Positions 45,908 through 55,901 are shown, counted from the stretch's first letter. The stretch is DNA of 64,000 bases from Photobacterium indicum (GCF_003026215.1 NZ_PYOC01000002.1:186001-250000), one strand, 5' to 3'. Program-made: numbers and translations. Notes: a model not told the origin generated them from the letters alone.

Positions 45908-46288
45908 TTTGAATTTTTAGGTAATAATACCGACCTGCTACAAATTAATTATTGGACAAACGATGATAATTACACCAATGATCATGCAAGGATCATCTTC
46001 TTGGATTTTGATGCTTCTGAAGATTTTCACCGTTATGGGATTAAATGGACTAAACATGCTATTCAATGGTTTATTGATGGAAAACTTGTATTCAAAGTTA
46101 AAAATACATCATCAGATCCCATTCCAAAGAGTAGCGATAGCCCACTGCGCATAATGGCAAATATATGGGCAACAGACAGTGAAATATCGGGATGGGCTGG
46201 CGAGTTTGAGCAGAGCAGTGTGCCCATCACCGCTGAATATCGCAATATTCGTTACATTAAAGGCGGCAGATGTAACCTTAAAGGCTAA
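45908..46288 (+). pseudogene. Glycoside hydrolase family 16 C-terminal fragment
   Basis: The open part reads FEFLGNNTDLLQINYWTNDDN, then DFHRYGIKWTKHAIQWFIDGKLVF, PLRIMANIWATD and GWAGEFEQSSVPITAEYRNIRYI, the second half of a GH16 beta-glucanase or related endoglucanase. The catalytic ExDxxE block that should precede EFLG is missing and a TAA interrupts the frame at 45905. A further, unrecognised fragment lies upstream at about 45780-45900. A remnant of the glycan locus. Confidence 0.75.
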
Positions 46289-46336
46289 ACAGATAGCCTT
46301 TATAGTTGGACTGTTCTTTCATAACCACGGCTTGTC

Positions 46337-47221
46337 TTACTTCGTACGGTGTATTGCCGCTAATAAAAAATCAACAAAGGCGCGTGTTTTTAACGGCAAT
46401 GCTTTGTGCTTATATAAAAGATGTACAGGCATTGGTTTTGGTGTATCGCTACTTAGAATTTCAACTAATTGCCCACTACTGAGTTCATCATTTAGCAGTA
46501 AACGGGGTTGAAGTAAGATACCCGCACCTTTTAAAGCTGCCACCTTCAATGCTTGCCCGCTGTTAGATATAAGCCGTGTATGCTGCTTATCAAACGCTAA
46601 CGTGTCTAGTCGCAAGGCAAGGTTGGCGTGAACGTCTCCATAGCTAAAGCCTAAACACTGGTGCCTTAACAACTCATCGAGTGATGTTGGGGTTCCACAT
46701 TCCGATAAATAGCCTGCTGATGCGCAAAACACCATTTCATACCGTGCTATTTCACGAGCAATTAATGATGAGCTCGCCAGTTCACCAATGCGAATCACAA
46801 GATCAAAAGGATCATGTAATGGGTCAATCAAACTATTGTCTAATGTAAAATCGATATTAATTTCAGGATAGTCTTGTAGAAAATCAGCAACGATTGGTGC
46901 CAAAACAATATTGCCAAACGTAACTGGCGAATTAATACGTACCGTGCCTTTTGGCTTGTTTTTCAGTGTTTGTAAGCTGTTCTCGGCCTCTGCGATATCA
47001 TCTAATATTCGCTTACATTCCAAGTAGTAAATCTGCCCAGCTTCCGTTAAAGATTGCTTGCGAGTCGTTCGGTTTAATAGCTTAGTACCAAGGTGTACTT
47101 CCAGAAACTTGATGTGTTTACCTATCATGGTTGGGGTAACAGAGCAGTCAGCAGCAGCCCCTGAAAAACTGCCGTGTTGAACAACAGAAACAAATGCTTG
47201 CATACTTTTCAACCGATCCAC
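46337..47221 (-). CDS. LysR-family transcriptional regulator
   Basis: A LysR regulator of 294 residues with a GTG start at 47221. The winged helix reads MQAFVSVVQHGSFSGAAADCSVTPTMIGKHIKFLEVHLGTKLLNRTTRKQSLTEAG. The effector domain opens with GTVRINSPVTFGNIVLAPIVADFLQDYPEINIDF. It is divergent from the monooxygenase-like/oxidoreductase pair, which it probably controls. Confidence 0.92.
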   Translation of the reverse strand: MDRLKSMQAFVSVVQHGSFSGAAADCSVTPTMIGKHIKFLEVHLGTKLLNRTTRKQSLTEAGQIYYLECKRILDDIAEAENSLQTLKNKPKGTVRINSPVTFGNIVLAPIVADFLQDYPEINIDFTLDNSLIDPLHDPFDLVIRIGELASSSLIAREIARYEMVFCASAGYLSECGTPTSLDELLRHQCLGFSYGDVHANLALRLDTLAFDKQHTRLISNSGQALKVAALKGAGILLQPRLLLNDELSSGQLVEILSSDTPKPMPVHLLYKHKALPLKTRAFVDFLLAAIHRTK

Positions 47222-47402
47222 ATTAACAACCTATAGTTTATAAATAACAAACCAAATGATGGTTTATCAACTATAGAGAGTCAATTAAATTAACCCTCTT
47301 ACTTTTTATATCACTCTTTTTTGTGCCGTATTTTTCGCACTGCTCATTTTTCACAGTGATACTTTTTACATATTGCTACTTTTGATAGATTTGGAAAACA
47401 TT

Positions 47403-47708
47403 ATGTTTAAGCAAGGCTTGTTCATTACTGCAGAACTACGCATTAAACCCGAGAGCGACCTCAATGTTGCTATCGCGGCTATTCAAGATTTTTGTGACGG
47501 TATGAACAGCGAAGAAGGATGCTCAATGGCAATTCCCCTTCAAGATAAGAAAGACCCCCGTCGATTTATCTTTTGGGAGCGCTATGACAACCAAGAAGCT
47601 TTTGAGACACACTTTCATGCAGAGCACACCCAGCGTTTTATTCAGGCAGGGCTAACCGATCTCGTCCAAGCATTTGAAACCCAACTACTTACCGCGGACA
47701 TAAAATAA
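47403..47708 (+). CDS. Antibiotic biosynthesis monooxygenase (ABM) domain protein
   Basis: The start at 47403 (MFKQGLFITAELRIKPESD) follows GGAAAA. The 101-residue product has the small ABM/dimeric alpha-beta barrel pattern: DFCDGMNSEEGCSMAIPLQDKKDPRRFIFWERYDNQEAFETHF and AEHTQRFIQAGLTDL. Such proteins oxidise quinone-like or reactive small molecules, or act as small enzymes of unknown substrate. Its stop overlaps the next start by one base (TAATG). Confidence 0.8.
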   Translation: MFKQGLFITAELRIKPESDLNVAIAAIQDFCDGMNSEEGCSMAIPLQDKKDPRRFIFWERYDNQEAFETHFHAEHTQRFIQAGLTDLVQAFETQLLTADIK

Positions 47709-48703
47709 TGGAAAAGACACTTAATTGGGGCATTCTCGGCACAAGCTTTATTTCTGGTGTAATGGCAGATGCAATTGTAGAAGAAGGCAATACAACGCTG
47801 TATTCTGTCGCTGGACGTTCGCAAGCACCTTTAGCTTCCTTTGCAGAAAAGTACGGCATTACGCATATATACAATGATTACGATGCCCTGATTAACGACG
47901 ATAATGTTGATATTATTTATATCGCCCTGCCCAACCACCTGCATCATGACTTTATAATTAAAGCGGCCAATGCGGGTAAAGCGATTCTTTGTGAGAAATC
48001 ACTCTCTGTTGATATGGCTAAAACCGACGAAGCATTAGCAGCAGTCGCGAAAAATAATGTTTTCTTTGCTGAAGGTTTAATGTACCTCACGCACCCACTT
48101 GCAAAAAAAATCAGTGACGTGATTAATAGTGATGTCATTGGCGATATTCGCTCAATCAACGGTCAATATTGTGCCTCTATCGCCCAGTTCGTTAACCCTG
48201 ACAGCAAAGGTGCACTGTATAATTTAGGTTGCTACCCTGTATCGCTTGCCCATTTGATCATGCAGCAAGCGTTTGGCGATACTATTTTTGATAACTATAC
48301 GGTTACGGCATCAGGGCGACGTGGTGAAGACAGTAATATTTGTGAATCGGCGGCAACTATTCAATTTGCAAACGGAACACTTTGTCAACTTCATACCGCT
48401 GAAGATTATGGCTTGCATGCTGAATTTACAGTACTTGGCAGTAAAGGCAGTTTACAGCTAATCTCTAACCCTTGGTTGCCAGAAGCAGAGGGCAATCAAC
48501 TTGTGATCACCACTTACGAGCAACAAGGTGAAACAATTACCGTACCCGCACAAGGAAATGGGTTCTTGTACCAAGTACAACTGATTCGTGAAGCTTTAGA
48601 AAAGGAACAGTTGTCGCTTCAACGTCCAGCGGCAACACCGAAAGATTCACGCCAGATAATGAAACTGCTTACAGATTGGGAAAACGCAACCAAGACCCAA
48701 TAA
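47708..48703 (+). CDS. Gfo/Idh/MocA-family oxidoreductase
   Basis: The 331-residue NAD(P)-dependent dehydrogenase starts LNWGILGTSFISGVMADAI, a Rossmann segment. The family motif AGKAILCEKSLSVD (EKP-like loop with Lys near residue 97) follows. The C-terminal domain has YNLGCYPVSLAHLIMQ. The substrate is probably a sugar, cyclitol or diketone derivative, not determined. It is co-transcribed with the ABM gene and divergent from a LysR gene. Confidence 0.9.
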   Translation: MEKTLNWGILGTSFISGVMADAIVEEGNTTLYSVAGRSQAPLASFAEKYGITHIYNDYDALINDDNVDIIYIALPNHLHHDFIIKAANAGKAILCEKSLSVDMAKTDEALAAVAKNNVFFAEGLMYLTHPLAKKISDVINSDVIGDIRSINGQYCASIAQFVNPDSKGALYNLGCYPVSLAHLIMQQAFGDTIFDNYTVTASGRRGEDSNICESAATIQFANGTLCQLHTAEDYGLHAEFTVLGSKGSLQLISNPWLPEAEGNQLVITTYEQQGETITVPAQGNGFLYQVQLIREALEKEQLSLQRPAATPKDSRQIMKLLTDWENATKTQ

Positions 48704-48784
48704 ATGTCTAATCAATAGCCAGTCAAACCCCAATTAAAAACAAGAGTACTGCATTAACATACGTTGGTGCAGTATGTTGCTTAC

Positions 48785-49063
48785 CTAATGCAATTTGATT
48801 CTAACCACTCGCATAGTTTCAATCTCGAAACCTGCAACGATATCGCAATCAACGTAATAGGTCATATTAACAAGCTTCCCTTTCAGGTTTTTGTATCTCT
48901 TTTTTCGCTTAAATTTGAACGGCGCATCGCACCCTTCAATCATCAACGTATGCAAAAACCAATTTTCATTATCTTCTCGATGAGTATGAGAGGTTACTTT
49001 CATTGCATCGGTATGAATCAAATCTTGATGCTTGCCTAATAATTTATCAACAGGTGATTTCAT
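48785..49063 (-). CDS. Conserved small hypothetical protein
   Basis: The 92-residue protein has a basic core (GCDAPFKFKRKKRYKNLKGKLVNMTYYV) and a hydrophobic C-terminal strand (VAGFEIETMRVVRIKLH). It resembles unnamed short vibrio proteins. A single-domain RNA- or nucleotide-binding fold is possible, but no function can be given. It is convergent to the Gfo/Idh gene. Confidence 0.6.
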   Translation of the reverse strand: MKSPVDKLLGKHQDLIHTDAMKVTSHTHREDNENWFLHTLMIEGCDAPFKFKRKKRYKNLKGKLVNMTYYVDCDIVAGFEIETMRVVRIKLH

Positions 49064-49424
49064 AATACGTATCTACTATTTAATGAATCGGCTTAAATGA
49101 TAACAACTTAAAATATATTCTTCGTTCATAAACATGAGAAAAAGCATCTACAAAGCACTATTCGATCATGTTGTACACTCTATATTATCATATTTGAGAC
49201 ACGGAGAAGAGCCGCTGTGACTAGTATTAGGTTGTCCTTAGGTCTTGCACGAAGAAAGTATTAAGCCCGCATTCAGTGCGGGCTTTATTATTGCCAGAAT
49301 AAAACATACCCCAGCCTCTTCCATTGTATTCATCAGATACACAAACAGAGAGCCTAAGCCCTCTGTTCTTTCTATCGTATATCGTTATTGCGATATCTAT
49401 TTAGACACGTACTTAAGCATCGCA
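49064..49424. other. Gap between a small gene and nucleoside transporter gene
   Basis: No gene is supported in these 360 bases. The visible element is a hairpin with T-rich tail at 49263-49290. Confidence 0.5.
49263..49290 (+). terminator. Strong hairpin with T-rich tail on the plus strand
   Basis: AAGCCCGCA pairs with TGCGGGCTT round a 5-base loop, then TTATTATT. The tail favours the plus strand, yet no plus-strand gene lies before it within 500 bases. It could end a short untranslated RNA, or serve the minus-strand transporter gene that stops at 49425. Confidence 0.7.
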
Positions 49425-50648
49425 TTAAAACGATAAGAAGATACCCGCAACGGTTGCACTCATTAAGTTTGATAATGTAGCAGCAAAAATCGCTTTAATG
49501 CCTAAACGAGCAATATCAGGACGACGGCTTGGTACAACGCCACCTAGCCCACCCATTAGCATTGCAATCGAGGTTAAATTAGCAAAGCCACACAGTGCAA
49601 AAGTAACAATCGCTTGTGAATGGGCACTTAGCTGATCTTTAACTTCCATTAAATCTGCAAAGGCAACAAATTCATTCACCGCAATTTTCTTACCAATCAA
49701 ACTTGCAGCAACCATTGCTTCAGACCAAGGCACACCAATCAACCAAGCAACAGGGGCGAATAAGTAACCAAAGATAAGTTCTAGGCTAAAGTTGTCAATG
49801 CCAACCCAGTTGCCAATGTGGCCTAAACCACCGTTGATTAATGCGATTAAACTAATAATTGCCAGTAAACTTGCACCTACCGCCGCAGCAATTTGCAAAC
49901 CACTCAGGGCACCACGCGAAGCGGCATCGATGATATTAACAGGCTCATCATCTTCTTCATCTGCCATTTGTGATTCTTCAGTAACCACTTCAGTTTGTGG
50001 CACTAAAATCTTTGCCATCATCAAACCAGCAGGGGCAGACATGAAGCTTGCAGCAATCAAATAGCTAATATCAACACCTAAGCCAGCGTAGCCAACCATT
50101 GTGCCACCAGCAACAGAGGCTAAACCACCTACCATCACTGCAAATAATTCAGAGCGGCTCATTTTCAATAAATAGGGACGAACAACAAGAGGGGCTTCAA
50201 CTGAACCTACAAAAATATTAGCAGTAGCAGACATTGATTCAGTGCGGCTTGTACCAAGGAAACGCTGAAGTAACCCGCCTAAACCACTTATAACCCATCC
50301 CATCACACCTAAGTAATAAAGCACAGAGATAAGCGCAGAAAAGAACACAATAGTCGGCAGTACGTTAACAGCGAAGATAAAGCCCAATTTAAACTGTGCA
50401 AGTTCACCAAATAGGAATTCAGTACCCACTCGACCGTAGCCGATAATACCCGATACCGCATCAGATACACTGTTTAATACTTCACGGCCAACCGGTACAT
50501 ATAAAATAAAGCCTGCAAAAATGAGCTGGATGGAAAAAGCACCACCGACAGTTCGCAAGTTAATTGCTCGGCGATTTTCTGAAAATAATACGGCAACCGC
50601 AAATAGCGTAATGATACCTAATACACTGACCAAGTAATTCACGGCCAT
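49425..50648 (-). CDS. nupC: Concentrative nucleoside transporter (NupC/CNT family)
   Basis: The 407-residue membrane protein carries the CNT signatures: VFFSALISVLYYLGVMGWVISGLGGLLQRFLGTSRTESMSATANIFVGSVEAPLVVRPYL, then GTMVGYAGLGVDISYLIAASFMSAPAG. The C-terminal half has KIAVNEFVAFADL and FALCGFANLTSIAMLMGGLGGVVPSRR. It couples nucleoside uptake to H+ or Na+ entry. GGAGA precedes the start. A CRP-like site upstream suggests carbon control. Confidence 0.92.
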   Translation of the reverse strand: MAVNYLVSVLGIITLFAVAVLFSENRRAINLRTVGGAFSIQLIFAGFILYVPVGREVLNSVSDAVSGIIGYGRVGTEFLFGELAQFKLGFIFAVNVLPTIVFFSALISVLYYLGVMGWVISGLGGLLQRFLGTSRTESMSATANIFVGSVEAPLVVRPYLLKMSRSELFAVMVGGLASVAGGTMVGYAGLGVDISYLIAASFMSAPAGLMMAKILVPQTEVVTEESQMADEEDDEPVNIIDAASRGALSGLQIAAAVGASLLAIISLIALINGGLGHIGNWVGIDNFSLELIFGYLFAPVAWLIGVPWSEAMVAASLIGKKIAVNEFVAFADLMEVKDQLSAHSQAIVTFALCGFANLTSIAMLMGGLGGVVPSRRPDIARLGIKAIFAATLSNLMSATVAGIFLSF

Positions 50649-50703
50649 TCTCCACTGTTATTGTTTTAGTAAACGATTGCGGACGCATTCTATTGAAGTA
50701 ACG

Positions 50704-50725
50704 AAATGTGACAAGGATCAAATTG
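50704..50725. promoter_or_regulatory. CRP-like site upstream of the nucleoside transporter gene
   Basis: AAATGTGA-N6-TCAAATT matches the CRP consensus at nine or more core positions, with TGTGA intact in one half and TCAAA in the other. It lies about 60-80 bases before the nupC start. Activation by CRP, perhaps with CytR, is inferred. Confidence 0.6.
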
Positions 50726-50908
50726 TTATGCAAAATTACATGCGATTAACATTGACAGGGAGATTTGATGACTATTTGAGCAAAGCAAACGAAATCGGCA
50801 GGATTAGTTCTGTAGCGGGATACTATTGTCTTCACTGGTGACAATTGAGGGTGTTTTGAGAGTTTTATCACACAACCGCCCCTTTAAGAACGGTTATTTT
50901 TACAGCGA

Positions 50909-51829
50909 TTAAAAGATACTTCGATCCCAGTAAGCTGGCTTTCCAATGTGGCTTCGTATGAAATCGATGAATACTTGCACCTTTTGTGGCAGGTATTTAT
51001 GCCGAGGATAAACGGCATATAGCGGCATATATTGGGTCAAATCCCAATCAGGCATAAGGCGTATTAATTGTCCTTTCTGCAATTCATCTTTCAGTAAGTA
51101 CGTGGCAAGGTAGCCAATACCATTACCCGTTAATGTTGCATCACGAATCGAATCTGCCGAGTCGACACGATAGTTCCCTTTTACTTTGATCTGATGGCTC
51201 TCTTCTTCTTTACGAAAGCTCCATACATTGTCTTTACGCTCTCGGCTAAAGTACGTAATACAATTATGCCCCTTCAGATCATTAGGGTGATAAGGCACAC
51301 CATGTTTAGCAAGGTAGGCAGGGCTCGCCGCTAATACAAAATTACAATCGATAAGATGACGCGCAACAAAACCTTCAGGCGGTGAATCCATAAAACCAAT
51401 CCATAGGTCGAGTTGTTCTGCGATTAAATCGACACGGTAATCAAACAGGCTCATTTCTAAATCGAGCTGTGGGTATAAATCATGGAACTCAGAAATAAAA
51501 GGGGCAATATGGTTAGAAGCAAAAGATTGAGCAATACCGACCCGTAATGCACCTTGCAAAGAATCCGTTTCAGACAGAAGCTCACTTTCCGCTTCATTGA
51601 TTTCACCCACCACATTGGCGCAATGAACAGCAAAAGACCGCCCTGCTTCAGTTAACGCAAACGAACGCGTAGTACGCTGAACAAGTTGCACCCCTAGCCT
51701 TTCTTCTAGTTGCTGGATCTGTTTACTCACCTGAGTACGTGAAATATCAAGCAATTGCGCAGCTCGCGTAAAACTTTGTTGTTGTGTTAATGCGTTAAAC
51801 ACGACCATTTGTTGCGCTTTTTTTAGCAT
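50909..51829 (-). CDS. LysR-family transcriptional regulator
   Basis: A 306-residue LysR regulator. The winged helix reads MVVFNALTQQQSFTRAAQLLDISRTQVSKQIQQLEERLGVQLVQRTTRSFALTEAG; the effector domain contains LRVGIAQSFASNHIAPFISEFHDLYPQLDLEMSLFDYRVDLI. It has no divergent partner; the nucleoside transporter gene lies downstream on the same strand beyond a 260-base gap. Target genes cannot be named. Confidence 0.92.
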   Translation of the reverse strand: MLKKAQQMVVFNALTQQQSFTRAAQLLDISRTQVSKQIQQLEERLGVQLVQRTTRSFALTEAGRSFAVHCANVVGEINEAESELLSETDSLQGALRVGIAQSFASNHIAPFISEFHDLYPQLDLEMSLFDYRVDLIAEQLDLWIGFMDSPPEGFVARHLIDCNFVLAASPAYLAKHGVPYHPNDLKGHNCITYFSRERKDNVWSFRKEEESHQIKVKGNYRVDSADSIRDATLTGNGIGYLATYLLKDELQKGQLIRLMPDWDLTQYMPLYAVYPRHKYLPQKVQVFIDFIRSHIGKPAYWDRSIF

Positions 51830-51874
51830 AAGGCCCCATACGCTATTTATTTATGAAGATCTGTTTTCATTAAT

Positions 51875-51898
51875 AAAAAAGACCTGCATAAGCAGGCC
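51875..51898 (-). terminator. Terminator of the chemoreceptor gene
   Basis: On the minus strand GGCCTGC pairs with GCAGGTC (one G-U pair) round a TTAT loop and is followed by TTTTTT. It lies 100 bases past the chemoreceptor stop. Confidence 0.82.
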
Positions 51899-51998
51899 TC
51901 TTTATAGTAACTATTGTAAGTCAGATTATACCCATCGGGATAAGTTAATGATCATCAATTTATTCAGAAAAATGACCAAATACTCATTTACGATGGTA

Positions 51999-53627
51999 TT
52001 ACAGCTTGAAGAAAGAAAGCTGTTGTTTCTGTTTTTCAGCTAATTCAGATAACTCATGGCTTGCAGCTGCACTTTGGCTAATACCAGCTACGTTTTGATT
52101 CACGATTTCAGACATGTTAGTGACGTTGCGGTTAATGTCTTGTGTTACCTGTGACTGTTGCTCTGCCGCTGTCGCCACTTGCGTATTCATATCGCTAATC
52201 TGAATAACAGATTCAGTGATACCAACAAGTGCATCATTCGCTTGATGCGCAAAACGCTGGTTTCGTTCTAACATTTCCAAGCTTGATTGCATGCTTTCAT
52301 TGGCATTGCTTGATTGTGATTGTAACTCTTCAATAATCACTTGAATTTCTTGTGTCGACGTTTGTGTACGTGCAGCCAGCATACGTACTTCATCAGCAAC
52401 AACCGCAAAGCCGCGACCCGATTCACCCGCACGCGCAGCTTCAATGGCTGCATTCAGTGCCAATAGGTTAGTTTGCTCTGAAATACTGCGAATTACTTCT
52501 ACTACATTGCTGATTTGCTCTGATTGCTCTTTTAAACGCGTTACAACACCGGCAGCTTCCGACAAAGTTTGCGTCATTTGCGCACTTGCCGCATTACTTT
52601 GCTCAAAGATGTTCATGCCTTCTTTAGCTAGTTCATCGGTTTGTTTTGCCGTTGCATCCGCTGCTGTCGCATTATCGCTTACGTTATCTGCAGTACTTGA
52701 TAATTCATTAACCGCAGAAGCAACCTGATCGATCTCGTTCAATTCAAGCTGCGCATTAGCTTCAGATTGAGTCATTACAGCTGCAAGCTCTGTCGATGCA
52801 GAAGCAACATCTTCACTAATCCGAATTAATGAATCGACGGTTGTGTGAAGTTGAATAACCGTTTTATTGATATCGCCACTAAGTTCGGCAAGCTCATTAG
52901 TACCATCTTGTTCAGCACGAACTTGAAGGTTACCTTGAGCCACATTACGCATAATCGCTTGCAGTTTTACAATAGGGTTAACAATTAAGCCTGATAACCA
53001 CCATGCAACTATGATTGCAAATGCAAACGCTAGCATGATAGCAATCGTTGCCGTATTCATCAGGCTTTTATTATTTTGAGCACTTTGTTCCATGCTCGCC
53101 GTTGCGTACACATTTACGCGCTGAGACAAGGTATTGATCGTAGAGACCATTTTGTTGCCCACAACGCGGTACTGTGCAACAAAATTCGATTTTTCTTGTT
53201 CAGTTACATTGCCTTTATCAAATTCATTGAAAAGCGTAATTGCGCGGTTCGAGTAATTAATATAATCATTGATTGCCGATCTAACTGCATCAGAATCCGA
53301 TTTAAACTCAGGTTGCTTATTAAGTGCTTGAAGACCATTAGTAATGTCTGTAGTAGCGGAACGTAATTCATTTTGGAAAACACTACGGCGCGACGCATCA
53401 TAGATAGCATAAACAGCATCAATTCGTAGCGGATATACTTTGTCATCCACGTTTGCGAGTGCATCTTTGTACTCAACCAGTGAATTAGTATTAGCCATTA
53501 TGGCTTGCTGCTCACCTTCAAGATTACTTTTCGTCACCCATAGTGATGTAAAAAGCACAACAATGATTAAGAATACAGGTAATAAAACCTGATAACGGAT
53601 AGATACATTTTTTAAGGAAAAAGACAT
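51999..53627 (-). CDS. Methyl-accepting chemotaxis protein
   Basis: The start at 53627 ([22 protein letters not shown]) follows GAGGTTCC; the reading from 53753 adds a non-homologous leader. The 542-residue receptor has an N-terminal membrane helix ([18 protein letters not shown]). A four-helix periplasmic domain of about 150 residues and a second helix ([23 protein letters not shown]) follow. Then come a HAMP segment and a signalling hairpin with [37 protein letters not shown]. The ligand is unknown. No chemotaxis phosphorelay genes are near. Confidence 0.94.
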   Translation of the reverse strand: MSFSLKNVSIRYQVLLPVFLIIVVLFTSLWVTKSNLEGEQQAIMANTNSLVEYKDALANVDDKVYPLRIDAVYAIYDASRRSVFQNELRSATTDITNGLQALNKQPEFKSDSDAVRSAINDYINYSNRAITLFNEFDKGNVTEQEKSNFVAQYRVVGNKMVSTINTLSQRVNVYATASMEQSAQNNKSLMNTATIAIMLAFAFAIIVAWWLSGLIVNPIVKLQAIMRNVAQGNLQVRAEQDGTNELAELSGDINKTVIQLHTTVDSLIRISEDVASASTELAAVMTQSEANAQLELNEIDQVASAVNELSSTADNVSDNATAADATAKQTDELAKEGMNIFEQSNAASAQMTQTLSEAAGVVTRLKEQSEQISNVVEVIRSISEQTNLLALNAAIEAARAGESGRGFAVVADEVRMLAARTQTSTQEIQVIIEELQSQSSNANESMQSSLEMLERNQRFAHQANDALVGITESVIQISDMNTQVATAAEQQSQVTQDINRNVTNMSEIVNQNVAGISQSAAASHELSELAEKQKQQLSFFKL

Positions 53628-53753
53628 TGGAACCTCAAAAGAACTTTTTGCGCACCTATTCTTACAATGGGTACTTATAATAATGTGACGTGCATTATCA
53701 CTACATAACCCCAAAAAAGATAGATCTAGATCACAAAAAAAACAATAATTCAT

Positions 53754-53923
53754 TGTTTTCCAAAGAGTAAACGAGAACCTGGCGCCATTATTTTGACGGC
53801 GACGTCATTTATTCAACAAAAAGGATAAGCCCACCTTTTATATCAATTACTTCCTTTCGTTTAACAGCACTATCTCTATTCCTCTACGGTATTTATGACA
53901 ATCGTCATATATGATTCAAACTT
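53754..53923. other. Gap between chemoreceptor and pst control region
   Basis: No coding frame is supported. The Pho box and pstS promoter lie at its right end. Confidence 0.5.
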
Positions 53924-53941
53924 CTGAAACATAACTGTCAT
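53924..53941 (+). promoter_or_regulatory. Pho box upstream of pstS
   Basis: CTGAAAC-ATAA-CTGTCAT is a 7-4-7 direct repeat that matches the PhoB half-site CTGTCAT exactly in its second half. It lies 75 bases before pstS. Two further TGACA/GTCAT-like sequences at 53895-53910 may extend the PhoB array. Induction at low phosphate by PhoBR is inferred. Confidence 0.75.
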
Positions 53942-54015
53942 AAAGATCTCCTAATCTAGGCCTCGTTCATTCAAAACCTATTGGCAATTAAGCCAGCATG
54001 TAAAGGATTAGGAAA

Positions 54016-54840
54016 ATGAAAACAAAGGTTATCGGTGCACTAGCTCTTGCAGGTTCAATGGCATTCAGTGCTGCTGCAGTTGCAAACGAAACTATCTCTG
54101 TTGTAGGTTCAAGTTCAGTTACACCATTAATGGAAGTGTTTGGTGAAACTTACAGCCAAGCACACTCTAATGTTTTTGTTGAAGTTCAAGGTCCAGGTTC
54201 ATCAGCCGGTGTTCGTGCCGCAACCGATGGTTCTGCTGATTTGGGGATGAGTTCTCGTAATCTTAAAGATTCAGAGAAATCAGATGATTTAAAAGAAATC
54301 GTCGTTGCACGTGATGGTATCGCTGTTGTGGTTAACAACAAGAACCCAATCACTGACTTATCAAAAGAAGACGTAACGAAAATTTACAAAGGTGAAATCA
54401 CTAACTGGAACCAAGTTGGCGGTGAAGATAAGCCAATCGTAGTGGTAACACGTGACACAGCATCAGGTACTCGCGGTGCTTTCGAAGACATCATGTCGCT
54501 GAAGAAAAAAATCAACGACATCAAAGTATCAGCTATCTCTCAGCGTGCTCAGGTTACAAGTGGTAACGGCCAGCTTAAAACAACAGTTGCTAACAACCCA
54601 TTTGCAATCGGCTATATCTCTCTGGGTACTGTCGATGATTCACTAAAAGCACTATCAATCGACGGTCATGTACCTTCAGTTGCTGCTATCAAGTCTGGTG
54701 AATACCAAGTTCAGCGTCCTTTCCTTGTGCTTTACAAGGCAAGCAAAATTAACCCAGAAACTCAAGCTTTCTTAGATTGGTCTCTAACAACTGAAGCACA
54801 GAAACTTGTTTCAGCTAAAGGCTACATTGCAGTTAACTAA
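54016..54840 (+). CDS. pstS: Phosphate ABC transporter substrate-binding protein
   Basis: PstS binds phosphate in the periplasm. The 274-residue precursor has a signal peptide ending near FSAAAVA. Ligand-binding segments include ISVVGSSSVTPLMEVFGETY, VQGPGSSAGVRAATDGSADLGMSSR and VTRDTASGTRGAFEDIM. AGGA precedes the start. It is the first gene of a pstSCAB operon under the Pho box. Confidence 0.93.
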   Translation: MKTKVIGALALAGSMAFSAAAVANETISVVGSSSVTPLMEVFGETYSQAHSNVFVEVQGPGSSAGVRAATDGSADLGMSSRNLKDSEKSDDLKEIVVARDGIAVVVNNKNPITDLSKEDVTKIYKGEITNWNQVGGEDKPIVVVTRDTASGTRGAFEDIMSLKKKINDIKVSAISQRAQVTSGNGQLKTTVANNPFAIGYISLGTVDDSLKALSIDGHVPSVAAIKSGEYQVQRPFLVLYKASKINPETQAFLDWSLTTEAQKLVSAKGYIAVN

Positions 54841-54984
54841 ACCACTTTAATAACGCTTGGTTATTGCCAAGCGTTATTTTCTACCACAACGATATAGGTT
54901 TTTCCCTACAGCTATTTTGCTTGCTGTTACTTATTCATGAGTTTTAGAAATAGTGACGTTGTTGGTATTTGGAGTTATGAAATT

Positions 54985-55896
54985 ATGACCATCGCAAACA
55001 GTATTGAGAAGACAGTTAAAGCTTCATCACTAAAATCAAAAAAAGTGATTGATTGGCGCGAACTGTTCTTCAAAAACCTTTTTATGCTAAGTGCCGCTAT
55101 CGGTATTTTGTCTTTAATCACTATCGGTTATTTTATTTTTAGAGAAGGTTACGCGGCATTTGCACATGCTGGTGTAACAAACATCGTTCTAGGTACAGAT
55201 TGGTTACCACCAGCACTGTTCGGTATTGCCCCAATGATCGTTGCATCATTAGTCTCTACCGCGGGCGCTGTTATTTTGGGTGTGCCTGTTGGTGTATTAA
55301 CAGCAATCTTCATTGCTGAAGTGGCACCTAAACGCCTTGCAAACATTGTTCGCCCTTTAATTGAATTACTTGCAGGTATTCCATCGGTTGTTTACGGCTT
55401 CTTTGGTTTGGTTATTATTGTTCCGCTTATCCAAAGTGTCTTTAATGTACCTGCGGGTAACACTGTTCTAGCGGGTATTATCGTACTTGCGGTAATGATT
55501 TTACCGACTGTTATCACCGTATCTGAAACCTCGATTCGAGCTGTACCCCGCGTATATAAAGAAGGTTCTTTAGCGCTTGGGGCATCTCATATGTTCACTA
55601 TATTCAAGCTTTTATTACCAGCAGCGCGCTCAGGTATCATGACTGGCGTGATTTTGGGTATAGCCCGTGCTTTAGGTGAAACGATGGCCATTATTATGGT
55701 TATGGGTAACTCACCAGCCATGCCTGAAGGCCTTCTCGATTCGGCGCGTACTCTTACAGCCAACATTGCGATTGAAATGTCTTACGCAACAGGCATTCAC
55801 GCAAGTGCTTTATACGCGACTGGTATTGTTCTTCTTGTTTTCATCATGACGTTGAACGCCGCTTTACTGTACTTAAACCGTGAGCGTGCGAGGTAA
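54985..55896 (+). CDS. pstC: Phosphate ABC transporter permease
   Basis: The start at 54985 (MTIANSIEKTVKASSLKSKKVIDW) follows GGAG; the reading from 54937 lacks one. The 303-residue protein has six membrane segments. The family loop LIELLAGIPSVVYGFFGLVIIVPLIQ and the EAA-like segment VYKEGSLALGASHMFTIFKLLLPAARSGIMTGVILGIARALGETMAI are clear. It is PstC because it precedes pstA and carries this C-terminal loop. Confidence 0.93.
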   Translation: MTIANSIEKTVKASSLKSKKVIDWRELFFKNLFMLSAAIGILSLITIGYFIFREGYAAFAHAGVTNIVLGTDWLPPALFGIAPMIVASLVSTAGAVILGVPVGVLTAIFIAEVAPKRLANIVRPLIELLAGIPSVVYGFFGLVIIVPLIQSVFNVPAGNTVLAGIIVLAVMILPTVITVSETSIRAVPRVYKEGSLALGASHMFTIFKLLLPAARSGIMTGVILGIARALGETMAIIMVMGNSPAMPEGLLDSARTLTANIAIEMSYATGIHASALYATGIVLLVFIMTLNAALLYLNRERAR

Positions 55897-55901
55897 TTAT
55901 T

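Noticed and set aside
48273-48461. 62-codon frame inside the Gfo/Idh gene
   Set aside because: It is an out-of-frame reading of a well-supported gene.
51920-51950. Fourth copy of the TATACCCAAG repeat
   Set aside because: Only TATACCCAT matches; the rest differs from the other copies.
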